From contig CM039120.1 of NCBI GenBank assembly GCA_022036555.1, positions 21,778,350-21,842,349 of the forward strand: a DNA stretch of 64,000 nucleotides, written 5' to 3'. Shown here piece after piece: positions 1-11,538 of this stretch. A program made the translations under genes and the position numbers. The stretch comes from Microstegium vimineum (Eukaryota > Streptophyta > Magnoliopsida > Poales > Poaceae). Each line of letters starts with the position of its first letter. Position 1 is the first letter of the stretch. The notes under the pieces were generated by a model. That model was not told the DNA's origin and made no database searches. It worked only from the letters and a program-made list of their open reading frames with translations.

Positions 1-665
1 ATCTTGAATTCTTAATGGTTAGAGTGGAGGTGAGTAGTCTATAAAATTCTCCACAAAATACTAGAGCAAAGATGGTTAGACAATAAGATGGTGACTATGC
101 AAACTAAATGCTCTAGCTCTAATTCACCACGAGCAACCCACCTACACAAAACTAGTTGATGTAATCTCTAATGTTGATAGAACTTCAAGCAAACAAGGCT
201 ACAACTAGAAAAACTAACTACTACAACCAAGAGCTACTAAGCAAGGGAACAAAACTAGTCACAACTACACTAGCTCTAAATTAGGCTACACAAGCAACTA
301 ATACTCAAGACATGGAAATGTAAATGCAAGAGGGATAGAGTAGCAAACCAAACCGAACAAGAGACAATTGTATACCAATTGAACAATGAGATTTTTCCTT
401 GTGGTTCAGTTGCTTATCAACAACCTACATCTATGTTGTGGCGGGTCCAAACTAGGTGGCTCACGCGCTAATAGGCATCACATGCCTAGCCCAATACAAG
501 GGTGTCATATGATACACACTAGAGAGCACTACCCATGCCATGATTCCACTAGAATAGTTTTTTGTGAATCTCCTGCAAAGAATAACCTCAAGAACTCCTC
601 ACAATCAGTTGACTAGAGGTGGCAACAATCACCAAAGCCGCTCAACGATCGTTCGTTGCTCCAAG
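1..665 (-). repeat. Left part of an old LTR, split by the solo LTR at 666
   Basis: No gene is seen here. The stretch reads as the left half of a degenerate LTR-type repeat that resumes after the solo LTR at 2513. The resumed part carries a 'ccgtctaggtgg...caccaagagtaacaag' stretch resembling one inside the solo LTR at 12454-14045 (about 12920-12955), which points to a related LTR family. A short frame at 386-616 has no coding character. Strand is inferred from that similarity. The left end lies outside the window. Confidence 0.4.
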
Positions 666-2512
666 TGAAAGTCTCCCACGTGTTTTGGTTTTGAGTAATT
701 GATGAAACCTACTTAGGTACTAACCTTGGATCTCTAAGTGTGAATCATGAGATAGGTTGATACATGCCATGTGATGGAGCAATGTGGATCAAGGGTGCAT
801 TGCATAAGCTCTAGCATGGTGAAGGAGATGGAAAGGAAAATGGTGTCAAGGCAAAGGTGACATAGGAACTATTTTCGGTTTGGTGATCAAGACATCATAG
901 AGGATGTGATCACATTTAGGATAGATAGTCGTACTATCAAGAAGGGAGCTCTTGCTAATGATTATGGTTATCATGTGCCACTAGGTTCATATGCATTGCA
1001 TTAAAATCAATTGAACTAGTGAAACAACCAACTAATTCCGAGTAAAATGTGAACTAAAAGCTAACACACGTGCACAAGTGTTGAGATCACTTAGTGTTAG
1101 CTTTTAGAAGCTTGGAGGAGTTGGAGAAGTATTTGGGCAGCAAGAAGGAGCTTCGGATAGAGTTCCGGACGCTAGGGTAGTGGCTGTCCGAACTAACGTG
1201 TGTGCGTCCGGATCGATTTGCGCTCTCTGGTCGGCTCTGTGTAGAGTCCGGACGCTAGGTTGCGTCCAGACGGTGAACTCCGGATGCGCGTCCGGAGGAA
1301 AAAGGGCTCTCGGGATCTCTCTATGTAGAGTCCGGTCACTGGGAACTGTGCGTCCGGACCCGAGCTACAGGAGCGTCCGAAGACGCGTGGCTGGCTGTGG
1401 CGCGAGCGGGAAGATAGCCGTTTGAATCGGCAGGCGACTAGACGCGTGGCCGTTGGTCCGGATTGTGCTTTGCGCGCGTCCGGAGGCCGCGTCCGTAGGA
1501 TGAAACAGAGGAGATATTTGTGCTGGTGGGGGAGTCTGGACGTTGTTGATGGTCCGGACCCTCACTATTGCTTGCGTCCGGAGGCACGTAGAAAAGTGGA
1601 TTTCGTGTGGAAACGGCTAGTGTGTGGGTGGAGGCTATATAAGGTGGTATGGCCGGCCCTTTGGGGCACTTCTTGCACATTCTAATCACTTACACACTTG
1701 TGCTCATTTGTGAGAAGCTCCACCACTCATCTCATTGATATACTTGACATTTTCATGAGAGATTGAGTGAACCAAGTGCATTGCTCGTTAATTGCATTCT
1801 AGTGGCACTTGGTGATCATCGTCATTGCGGAACTCTTGTTATTCTTGGAGGTTGCCACCTCCTAGACGGCTTGGTGCGACGAGGATCGTTGAGCGGAGGA
1901 AGGTGATTGTCTCCGGCTCCGATCGGTGGATTGTGAGGGGTTCTTGAACCTACCTCGTGGGAGTTCGCGAAAGGTATCTCTAGTAGATTCCGCTTAGCTT
2001 GGGGATCCCCATCTTGTGTTGGTTGTGCGGCACCCGGTGACGAGTTTGTCTTGTGATTGCCAATTAGCGTGTGAACCTCCAAGTGGGTGTATCGCTACAA
2101 CGAGGACTAGCTTGTTGGCAAACAAGTGAACCTTGGTAAAAAATCTTGTGTCACATTGTCTCTACCGAGGATTCTCATATTGTGATTGGTTATCTATTGT
2201 CTCATCTCTTCGCGGTGGTATAACCCTCCTAACTCTAGCTTTGCACTACTTTCTTACATTCTTGCAAAGTAGAGTAGCTTAGATCTTCTAGCTTGATTAA
2301 CCTTGTTTAGAGCTTTCTAGGTTGCTAGCTAAGTTGTGTGCCTTAGTAGTTATCTTGCTAGTGACTAGAATTGGTAGGTGGCTTGCATAACCGTCGAGCT
2401 AGAGCAAACTTGCTTAAAGTCGTGTTTTATTCTAACAAGTTTGCTTAAGTGTTGTTGTAGAATTTTTAATAGGCTATTCACCCCCCCCCTCTAGCCATTC
2501 CTAGACCTTTCA
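666..2512 (+). mobile_element. Solo LTR (1,847 bp) with perfect 5-bp TSD CCAAG
   Basis: The element starts TGAAAG and ends CTTTCA (6-bp inverted termini) and is flanked by CCAAG at 661-665 and 2513-2517. No internal retrotransposon sequence is present, so it is a solo LTR left by LTR-LTR recombination. A TATA box (TATATAAG, 1636-1643) gives plus orientation. The right end has the run of C after 'aggctattca' that is typical of the U5 end of this grass LTR class. The short frames between 1180 and 2082 are not genes. About a dozen GTCCGGACGC/GCGTCCGG motifs lie between 1160 and 1590, just upstream of the TATA box. Confidence 0.88.
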
Positions 2513-3212
2513 CCAAGCCGTCTAGGTGGCGGTAACCACCAAGAGTAACAAGAAATCCCACAGGCAAACACGATCATTAGCGCCACTAGATGCCTCAACT
2601 CAATGCAAATGCACTAGAATCACCCCCAATCTCACTTTGGATCAAGCAATTGATAAGTATATGAGAGGGAGGTGTTTGGATCAATTTAGGAGAGTGTACA
2701 ATATCTCAAAGTGCAAATAGGGGGCGCCCAAGGCTAGCCAAAGCCCTTAAATATACACCCCATGGAGCCACTAACGTTAGGCTAAGAAAGAGACTATCAA
2801 ACCTAGGGTTCGTGATTGTTGAACTAGTCCAGCGGCTTGGTCCGATGCATCCGCAGAGCACCATGTGTCTTGTGCTTTGAAAAAGAATTGTGCCAATCCG
2901 TGTCTAAGGATCGCTAGACCAGTGCACAGACACAGTCCAACGTAGTCTAGAGAGCTCCCAAGAACTCAAAACACATTGTGCAAGAGTCCGGCCAAGGTCG
3001 TTAGACTAGATGCCAGGGTACAGAGCCCATAGGAATGGCAATGGGTCGGGTGGCCGTGGGTTTTAGATCCAACGAGCGGGTCCTATTCCTACCCCTAGGT
3101 TTTGGGTTCAGGGCAGGAATCAGGGTGAGTGCTAGGGCATCTCCAGACTTTGCCCCACATGAGCTAGCGAGCTTGAAACTAGTGCCTCAATTATTTCGCC
3201 CATTAAAATAGA
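2513..3212 (-). repeat. Right part of the old host LTR and degenerate flank
   Basis: This continues the repeat interrupted at 665; excising 666-2512 plus one TSD copy joins the halves. The frame at 2526-2720 is not recognised. From about 3026 there is a GGGTCGGGT-type low-complexity stretch that looks like an unrelated MITE fragment. No gene is supported. Confidence 0.35.
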
Positions 3213-5338
3213 GAAAATTTGCTATTCGACATTGATGATGATTTCCTTTTGCTGCTAGACACTGAAAATAGTGAGATTTTGTAAGGACCTGATTAGCCTA
3301 GAGGGGGGGTGAATATGCCTGTTTTTCAAAACTTAACAACTTGCTGTTAGCACAGGCCCGGCACTGCCGGCCTTGGGTCCGGCACTGCCGGGGTGGCCGG
3401 CACTGCTGGACTCTGGGGAGCAGTGCTGGTCACAGGAACAGATCAAAGCACAATTCAAAATGTAAAGCTATAATGGAAATTGTGCTTGAATAGAAACCTT
3501 CATAGAGGTGTAAGGAACCTCTAGTACCACCTGAAGATGGTAGCAACACACCCACCGAGTAGATCGGGACCAAACCCTAGAAATCACCTTGCAAACAATA
3601 TATATGAAAGTAAAGTAACAAGCACACGATGACACAAGATTTGACCCGTGGTTCAGCTCGCCACCAAGGCTTGCCTACGTCCACGTTGTTGAGGTACGCC
3701 ACACAAGGCTCAAGCTCACCACAAAAGCTAGCTCTTTCCTCGGTCTCAAGTCAAGAGAATGAACCCTTGAGATGAGAGAAGTGTATTAGCAAATGATGGG
3801 TGATACAAACTTCCCTAGGCTGCCACACGAAGCTGCCACACGAAGGAGGCAAGCTCAAGGGCAACCTCTAGCCAGCTAGGAGCAAAGCTCCAAGAGTAAA
3901 GAACTCAAACCGCCGGCCACCACGCAAACCAAATGCTTGTAGGAGTGAAGTTCCGAGGGAGAAGCTTCTTCTCAAATCTTGGAGGCTCAATCTCTCAAAG
4001 AATGATTGGAAATCAATAGAGGAGAGTGGATGAGCACCAAGGGAGAAGGGAGAGCAAGAGAGAGACTTCTCTTTCTGTTCTTGCGAAATGTGTAAGTCAG
4101 AATGGCATAACTAACCGTTGGAGTGAGTGAGGGGTGATTAAATACCACCTCACTGTCCACTGGCTGAACAAGTCGCGGCAGTGCCGGCCTGGTGGCCAGC
4201 ACTGTCGGCCTAGGTAGAAGAGCAAGAAATAGATCTTCAATAAGCTGGCTGATTTGCCCACTATGTTTGTGGAGGTGTGATGTATATGTAGATATGCATT
4301 TGGTTCACTTGTTGGCATGCGTGTTAAATTCATCTTAATAGTATGGCATACCTAACTCAAATTCAAAGTATAAAAGAATTTAAACCCTTTGAGCTTGTTG
4401 TCATGTACTTTTGTAATTGGAGGGGTCCGTCAACCTGTTCATCAACCTCCTTAAGTTTAACCTACTTGTCATACTCACAAAATCTCATTAGTTTCCTAAA
4501 TATGTTATCATGTCACCAAAACTCACTTTAGGGCTTGATTACACTTTCAGATTTGCTACAGAACATTCTGTTTTTTATTAAATTTGCTGGTGGACACCAC
4601 GCTCAAAAAATCATTTGAAAAAATCAATATAAAATCATATAATTGTCCAAAAATTATACTATAAAATTTTCTATGCTCTACGTGATGATAACTATATAAT
4701 AAAAGTGTTGTTTTACATTAAAATGGTCATTTTACCCCTCGTCACAAATAGACAAAGTTAACTATTATTCATTTTTTCATATATATAGGACACTAAAAAT
4801 CTTGAAAAAAATCACAGAATGCGTACATTACCAAATCATGACTATGCTAAAAATATCAGCTCAAAATAATAAAGTTTAATATATCAATTAAGCTTGATAC
4901 GACATCAATGTATAACTTAGTTATGCTCAATATACCGTTATAAACTTTATTATTTGAGCTAATATTTTTAGCATAGTAAGATTTGGTGATATACATATTT
5001 TATGATTTTTCTAAGATTTTTAGTGTCCTATAAACATATTAACAAATTAATCATGATTAATTTTATCTATTTTTAAAAAAGGGGTAAAATGGCTATTTTA
5101 GTACAAAACTGTATTTTACCGTGTAGTTCTCATTATGTATAGTATAAAAGATTTCATAGCATAATTTTCATACATTTATACGATTTTATATCTATTTTAT
5201 AAAAAAAAATTATTATGCATCGTATGCACGAGCAAATTTGACAAGAAACTGAGTGTCTTCTAGTAAATAACAAATTTGACAAGAAACTGAGTGTCTTCTA
5301 GTAAATAAATCTTATTATTTTTATCACTAGCAAAGGGA
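3213..5338. mobile_element. Mutator-like MITE relative, interrupted by a solo LTR
   Basis: The two parts (about 3213-3279 and 4555-5338) join across the solo LTR at 3280-4549. They show the same architecture as the well-delimited MITE at 32340-32973: terminal repeats built from 'aaatttgctggtggacac'-like units, the phrase 'aaaatcatataa' and 'tactataaaattttctatgctcta', and a near-palindromic centre. Ends are approximate because the termini are degraded and I could not assign a 9-bp TSD. Near the right end a 38-bp unit starting 'caaatttgacaagaaactga' is duplicated in tandem (about 5234-5309). Confidence 0.6.
3280..4549 (-). mobile_element. Solo LTR (1,270 bp) with perfect TSD GATTT
   Basis: The element starts TGTAAGGACC and ends ACACTTTCA, flanked by GATTT at 3275-3279 and 4550-4554. 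In minus orientation it begins TGAAAGTGTAATCAAGCCC, a start typical of a common grass LTR class, and the 'gcctagagggggggtgaata' next to its plus-strand left end is the reverse of a U5 end. A TATTTAA box reads on the minus strand near 4137-4144. CCGGCACTGCCGG units occur at 3353-3430 and about 4172-4206. Frames inside (3987-4333, both strands) are not genes. Confidence 0.85.
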
Positions 5339-7060
5339 TATGGTCCAACCCAACTATCTAAACCTATAGTATATATAGGTACATAATGAACGCAATTCCA
5401 ACCCCACCGTTGCTCGTGCGACGTCCTCGCGAACGACAGACTTTAAAGTCTAGACTCGATTATTTATTTTTCCTGTGCTATTTTTTTTCTTTTTTTCAGC
5501 ACACTGTAGTAAACAATCCTGCTGTTTTAAGAGACGTGGTGAGCATATGCTCGAACAACTACAACTACGGGACGTGCCTTGTTCATTTTCTTTTACTTTC
5601 AGGCGGACAAACTGTATACACTTAGCATTTTTTTTCTTATTCTTTTCATTTTTTATTTAGTTATTATGATATTTTTAATTTAATTATTATTTTTTATTTA
5701 TTTTTTGCAAGTTTTGACAAGTTATATAGACTAACTTATATACACAAGTTGTACCTATGGCTTACTAACGTTTATACATAAGTTATATTTCATAACTTTT
5801 ATATTTCCAAATTTTGATATAATTTATAAGTTAATGTCCCTTTTACGTTTAATAACTTACGTGTTTTTAATATTATTTTTTCTTTTTTATATTTTCCTTT
5901 TAGTTTTTTTTGGACAAAATTAACAAGTTTAATAGAATAACTTATGTACACAAATTGTATAGAATAATTCATGTATGAAAGTTGTGCTTAGTAAATTTTG
6001 TACATAAAATAAATAACAATTTAAATATACTAACTTTTATTGTATAAGTTATAACTTACAACTTATGTTGTATTGAATATCTTATGTACATAAGTAATAG
6101 GTAACTTGTATATATAAGTTATGTTTGATAACTTTTCTACATAATTTGTGTTTCATAACTTTTATGTTTCCAAGTTTTGATATAAGTTAATAAGTTACTT
6201 GTTATTTGGTTTCTTTATGTTAATAATTTTTGTGTTTCCAAATTTGGACATAAATTATAAGTTGATTCATTTTTTGTGTTTAATAACTTTTAAAAACAAG
6301 TTTTGTTTTATAACTCTTGAGTTTTCAAGTTTTTTTTCATAAGTTATATGTCATAATTTATATGATATAAGTTATAAGTCATAAGTTATGTGTTATAAAT
6401 TAGTATACATAAATTGCTACTAGAAAACAATCTTCAAAATATATGTGAGTAGGGTCTAGTTTTGTTTGCCTTGTCATGTAGAATATACCAGACGGAATTA
6501 AAAATAAATATATCATCTAGAAGTTATAACATTTGAAAATAAATTTTGTGTTTTTTAAGCTTTGGTCAGAGTGAGGTACGCGCAGGAGGAGAGTGCTGCG
6601 CGCTCAGCTGATCACCGATAGATATCCCAATAGTGAAAAGTGGGAATTTTTTTCCAAAAATAAAAACTGTGGATGTCGGAATATTGTTAGCTGGATTTCT
6701 ATCGGATGAGCGTTCGCGAATTAGCCTCTCCGCATAACGAAGCACGAGCAGCCGTCGCCGCAAGGAACATGAGCACGATACGCGCACGCAGATACGGACG
6801 CGGCACGATGGTGCGCTGTCCAGGGCTTCGCGCCTTGCGTGTTTGGCATCCGCCTGTTGGCTGTTCCCGCTCACCTCATCCATCTCTGCTTCGGTGCTAC
6901 ACCGGCGACGGCCTTCTCTTCTACTAGTAATGGCCTTCTACAGGATGGCCCACGTTGCCTGAGCCTTTGAACCCATCTCCTCGTGAGTCATGAGTCATGA
7001 CCGAGAGGGTAAGTGGCCGATTCACACGAGGCCTGCCGGCAGTAGTACTAGATCTCCCTC
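5339..7060. other. AT-rich intergenic DNA with degenerate ATAAGTTAT repeats
   Basis: No gene is supported. From about 5640 to 6420 the DNA is very AT-rich and repeatedly uses variants of 'ataagttat', 'taacttatgtaca' and 'ttccaagttttgatataa', as an old diverged tandem or palindromic repeat. From 6560 to 6950 it becomes GC-richer, with short frames on both strands (6566-6883 minus, 6706-6927 plus) that resemble nothing I recognise. Confidence 0.4.
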
Positions 7061-7065
7061 AAGTG

Positions 7066-7350
7066 GTAGCCACCTCCAAGAGGTTAGCTAAATTGGTTTT
7101 TAAATATAAATTTGATTATTAGGAAAAGAAAAAACGTCTCAAACAAACTTTGTAAATAATTCTTTAAATTTAGTAGCTCTCCGACCTCATTCGCTCTCTA
7201 TCTTTCAATAGTCCACCTCACTAGCCATCTAGACTCTTTATTTTACAGTCTTTCGGAGTAATCTAGTATTATTTATTTTAGAGAGTAACTAAATTACTAA
7301 ATTTGGCTGGTATTTTTTAGCTAATCTCTTGAAGATGCTCTTACGGGTTT
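7066..7350. mobile_element. Probable MITE with CCAAGAGRTTAGCTAA-like inverted ends
   Basis: The left end contains 'ctccaagaggttagctaaa'. The reverse complement of the right end contains 'cttcaagagattagctaaa', so the two form an imperfect terminal inverted repeat. The interior is about 250 bp and AT-rich with no ORF. Exact boundaries and the TSD were not resolved, so superfamily is left open. Confidence 0.45.
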
Positions 7351-9200
7351 TCTCTTTCTCTATATCTATAACTATATATATGTCTATATATAAAAAAATA
7401 AAGAGGTAAAATTTTAACCTCTTTTTTGTCTAGTTATTTTTGGTCAGTTTTCTTTTACTAGAACATCAGGCGCCCGAAGGGCGCCCGAAGGGCGCCCTAA
7501 CATGGCTTATCTTTTACAGCCTTGATAAGAGATTAATTTCTAATGAATGATTTTCTAATGACTGCTTTACAAAATTATAATGTGTGTTCAATACTCAAAT
7601 GACAAATCCTATCTCAAGATTATAATTTTGCATTATGAATCACTATTTTCCCTTAAAAAAACTCTGCCACTGCATACGCTAAATACTCCACTTTTGTCGT
7701 TGGCTTCGATGGAGCACCATGGGAGCAGTAGTGAGGACCTGTCTGTCATGAATAGAAGAACATTTAGCGCTACATCCTATCGGTAGTACATAGCAACTGA
7801 AATAAGAGCTAACTGAACTAAATTAAGAGCATTCTACAACACCTGTAAGAACAAAAAAAGTTCAATAATACTTGCCCTTCCATATAAGTAGCCTTAAAAT
7901 GCTCCAGCAAGGAGCACACATTGGCAATCTGATCTAAATCAAGAGCATTTTATGAGACCTGCATAGAAATAGCATTCATCTCCTCAAAGATAGCCCATGC
8001 CTCAAGCAAACGCTGCCAAAAAGACCAGAAGAATTACCCAAATGAGTTCCACTCCACCTTATTGGAAGACATGTCCTAAATATTATAACTTTTTTCTATT
8101 AAACTCTTCATCAAACTAAAACAGACATAAACTTATAGGACAACTGACGGAGGACAAAGTGTTTCAAGCATTTTTTACCACATAGATTTTGACGTGAGAT
8201 GTGTAAAATTTTCTTCTCTTATATGCTAGGTCGTTATATGAAACTGGTTCTTGAGTCCAATGTGTAACATATCCAAGTATATAGTACACATTATAACAGT
8301 GAGTCCAACATCAATTTAGGATATAACAAGTACATTTAAGAGAGTTCATGCATACAGTACATATAAATCATATAATCGTATGCATCTCAATAAATCTATC
8401 CCGGCAAAATTGATTACTTGTAACTACATTCGATTATTACATATGAGGAAAGATTGTCCACATAAGACTGCAGTTGGGTCTCACTTACATGGCTCTTGTT
8501 TTAGCTGTGAACACGTCCTGATCAAAGGTTGTAACTGCAAACCACATGGACAAACATGTTACTTAAAAATTCAGAACCCCGAGAACAGGAGCAATGCGAG
8601 TAATGGCTGGTAGTTGCAATACTCAACATCAAAGACAATGACAGAAGATATGTTGAAGGATCATACTTTAAATCATCTACTCTTTGAGCACATGATAAAG
8701 AGGCAAGATAACACCATATGGATATGCATTAGTTGGAGCAGAGGGAAAAGAGACCCAACAAGCAGAAAGGATAGCCGAACGACAGACATCTGTGTGGTGC
8801 TCTAAGGTTATTGTACCCTGTTTGTTCACAACGTTTACAAATCAGAGACTACTAAAAATCCTAGAATAATATTATGAACCACTATTTGATCTAATACAAG
8901 TATTGCCTAGTCGTGTTTCTTTCAAATCAGTTGGCTGCTACTTGCTACCAGCAAGAAGCTAGCAACCAAGCCGAATAAATGACGCAAACATTTGCTAGAG
9001 CTAGCTAAATCAGTACATCTCATATGAGAATGAGCTGCAAGCAGATGGAGCAGTAAACCTAGGTATGTCAATGTCATATCCAAATTAGAAAACGTAAGAA
9101 AATATCAGAGCACATAATACCACATCTCCGTAAGAAATATGCAAATATTGAGGACGCGTGCAAAATCCCAACTAACTAGGGGCTTCGAAGAAGGATTGGT
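7351..9200. other. Intergenic DNA with no supported gene
   Basis: The stretch is moderately AT-rich with short frames only (7580-7786, 8380-8613 and 8614-8805 plus). A GC-rich 11-bp unit repeats at 7469-7497. On the minus strand around 7850-8030 two short exon-like stretches occur, but the gap between them is only about 30 nt and too short for a normal plant intron, so I do not call a gene. Confidence 0.35.
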
Positions 9201-9745
9201 CTATAAGCAAGCCGAATCCAGGAGCCCGAGCTCAGTCCCCCACTCACTTGTTGGAGCTCGCCGCGCACACACCACGGGCTTCTGGAAGCCGGTCAGATCG
9301 ACGGTTGTCGGGGTCAGATTTGTTCGGTGGGCGCTCAGATCCGGAGAGTGTGCAGGGTCTTTGGGTGTAGGAACCCTCCTCCAGTCCTCCGCACACGGTA
9401 TCCATGGATGCCCTCTCCGACTTCCCCCGCCCTCGTTGACTCTCAAGCGCGAGAAGAGATCTGCTCATGCCGACATGGAGGCGACACGGGGAGGAGAAGG
9501 CAAGTTGGCGGGGAGAGGCATGGAGGCGGTGTACCGAGGAGAGGGCACGGAGGCCGCGGCGGCGGCGGCGGATTCAGGAGGGCGAGAGGGAAGAGAGACT
9601 CAGAAACGTGACTCGGGCTGCGGTAGGGTTTGGCTGCGGGGGTTCTCCGCGATAGTTTAAGGGGTTGTTTGCAAAATGGTGAGGCTACCGAATTTTTCTT
9701 CTTCGGGTTGAAATAAAGTTTACAAGGGTCCTATATATAAAATAT
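9201..9745 (-). promoter_or_regulatory. GC-rich minus-strand promoter/first-exon-like segment
   Basis: On the minus strand a TATATATAGG box (about 9733-9742) is followed by 'aaccctaccgcag', which is common in plant 5' UTRs, then a CCGCCGCCGCCG run and several ATGs. The largest minus frames (9468-9244, 74 residues; 9446-9201, 81 residues) match no family I know and overlap a 173-residue plus frame at 9139-9660, as expected when GC-rich DNA keeps several frames open. It could be the 5' end of a non-coding transcript, a decayed gene or a captured fragment. No downstream exons were found leftward. Confidence 0.35.
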
Positions 9746-9899
9746 CTAAACGCGATCATTGTTTGTAGACGACCTGCTGGACGGCAGGTTGATTGTCTAA
9801 AATTGAAAGGGGCCTTTTGCAAACGTTACGAAGACGCGTGTCGCTGCGCGGAGACACCACCAATGCTCCAATTTCTCTCGTCCCAGCAGAGTGGAGTGG

Positions 9900-11538
9900 G
9901 TTTTAATAACCCTGATTTAGTGAACAATAGACAATAAAGAGTTTCTTTCGTTCAAACTTATACAAGTTTAAATAGCTCTTGTCTAACTTAATTAATGTGT
10001 AGTCCAATTTCAAAACATATTAGGTCATGTACGTGACTCCGACTAAAAATCATACAAGTTTGAATAGCTCTTGTCTAGTATGATACAAGGTTGTTATGTC
10101 TCATGCTCTATGTCATTCACTTACTTGGATTGAGCTTGAATTACTTGTTCTAAAACTTAAATCCCAAGTTAGGTGAAATGAAAAGATCGAGATAAGTTTG
10201 TACTTGTCAACATATCATTGTATCGAGACTGTTTCTCATTGCATTTGAAATGAACTTGAGCAATGTAGTGTAAGACGAAAACTGAGGTGTTAAGCTTCTA
10301 ATTGTCTTTTGGCATAGGCTTCACCCGGTTGATAAGGGGCAAGACAGTGCTTACAACCTCTCGTAATCATATGCTTTATAATGTTCTTGTATTTTTAAGC
10401 CAAGAACTCTGATTAAACCTTGACAAAACACAAGTTTTTTGTAAATCTTTGGCATGATGATTGACTGTTGTTTGGGGTAGTTTACCTTGTATACACTTGC
10501 ACGCACCTTAGTAGATTTTCTGCTTATATGAGCTAGATGCTACTTTTAGTGGTGCACATTTCCCTAGTTTGCTTAAAATTGATCCTTATGCTTCATATCA
10601 TGATTCATTTGATCAGTCTGAGCATTTGCTAGCACTTTTATTGCTATATACACACTTCAACACCACTTAGAGCATTCTTACACTCTAGTTACTCTAATTC
10701 TGAAGATTCATTCATATGCATTCATAGCATTTGTAGTTGGAGAGTAATCTTGATTAAGTGCATGTGTCAATAAGGAGAGAGTTTTCCACATTTCATCCTT
10801 TTATCCAACTAAGGAAAGAAATCATGTCAAGGGGGAGAATTTTGCATTTCATTCCCAAAATGGTGTGGTGAACAATTGGTATTGGTATCATGACACAAAC
10901 AAGCACACATTTGAGAGACTGCATTTGTTTAGGGGGAGTTTTGCTAGATGTGTTGAGCTTTTGCCTCTTCTGGAGGGTCTAGCGTGTTTTCCGGCATTGT
11001 GAGCTTTGCTAGTGGTGTTGAGCCCTTTTCTGCCTCTTCTTGAGGGCTAGCTGTGTTTTACTTGGTTGCGTCGAGTTGTTGCCCATGTCTTTGGGGACCA
11101 AGTTTTCGAAGTTTTGCTCTTCCCAAATGACCCCGTGTTTTTGGTCATTTGGAGAGTTTTTCTTTCATTGTCTCAAACTGAAATGCTTTTATGTTGACAA
11201 TGCACTCTTCAAGGGGGAGATTGCAAACACATGGTTGATAAGTATCCATGATGTTCAGTTTTATGATGAGTGTATTGCCAACATGAATCCATTTCAGTTT
11301 GAGCATGTTGAACTAACCTACTATGAAAGTAGAGTTCGACATGTCTCTTGGCTTGTGTTGTGAAGGTGTTGAACTCAGATTCAGTAGTTAATAGCAAGGT
11401 GAAGGTGTAGAGATGTGTCGTGACAATGGACTTAGAGCGGTGAAGGGCAGATGTGAGGCTTGGACTGAGGGAATGGAGGGCTGGAGGAATAGTTGCGGTT
11501 CCTGACACTTGGGGCATCAACAAGTGCAAGAGTACATG
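9900..11538 (+). mobile_element. 3' remnant of a Sirevirus-like copia retrotransposon
   Basis: Three purine tracts of the type AAGGGGGAGA occur at about 10826, 10929 and 11210. Multiple polypurine tracts upstream of the 3' LTR are known for Sireviruses (copia lineage). The last tract is followed by a plausible LTR start (TGCAAACACATGG, from about 11223), which is cut at 11538 by the gypsy A LTR. The left boundary is uncertain and no intact coding region remains; the frames at 11040-11363 (plus) and 11209-11529 (minus) are not recognised. Confidence 0.5.

Noticed and set aside
7840..8030. Two minus-strand exon-like stretches (EAWAIFEEMNAISMQ and IANVCSLLEHFKATYMEG)
   Set aside because: They look codon-like, but the intervening gap is only about 30 nt and there is an in-frame stop when read through; no flanking exons were found.
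9139..9660. 173-residue plus-strand ORF
   Set aside because: It starts in AT-rich DNA, is low-complexity at its end and is antisense to a more promoter-like minus segment; no family recognised.
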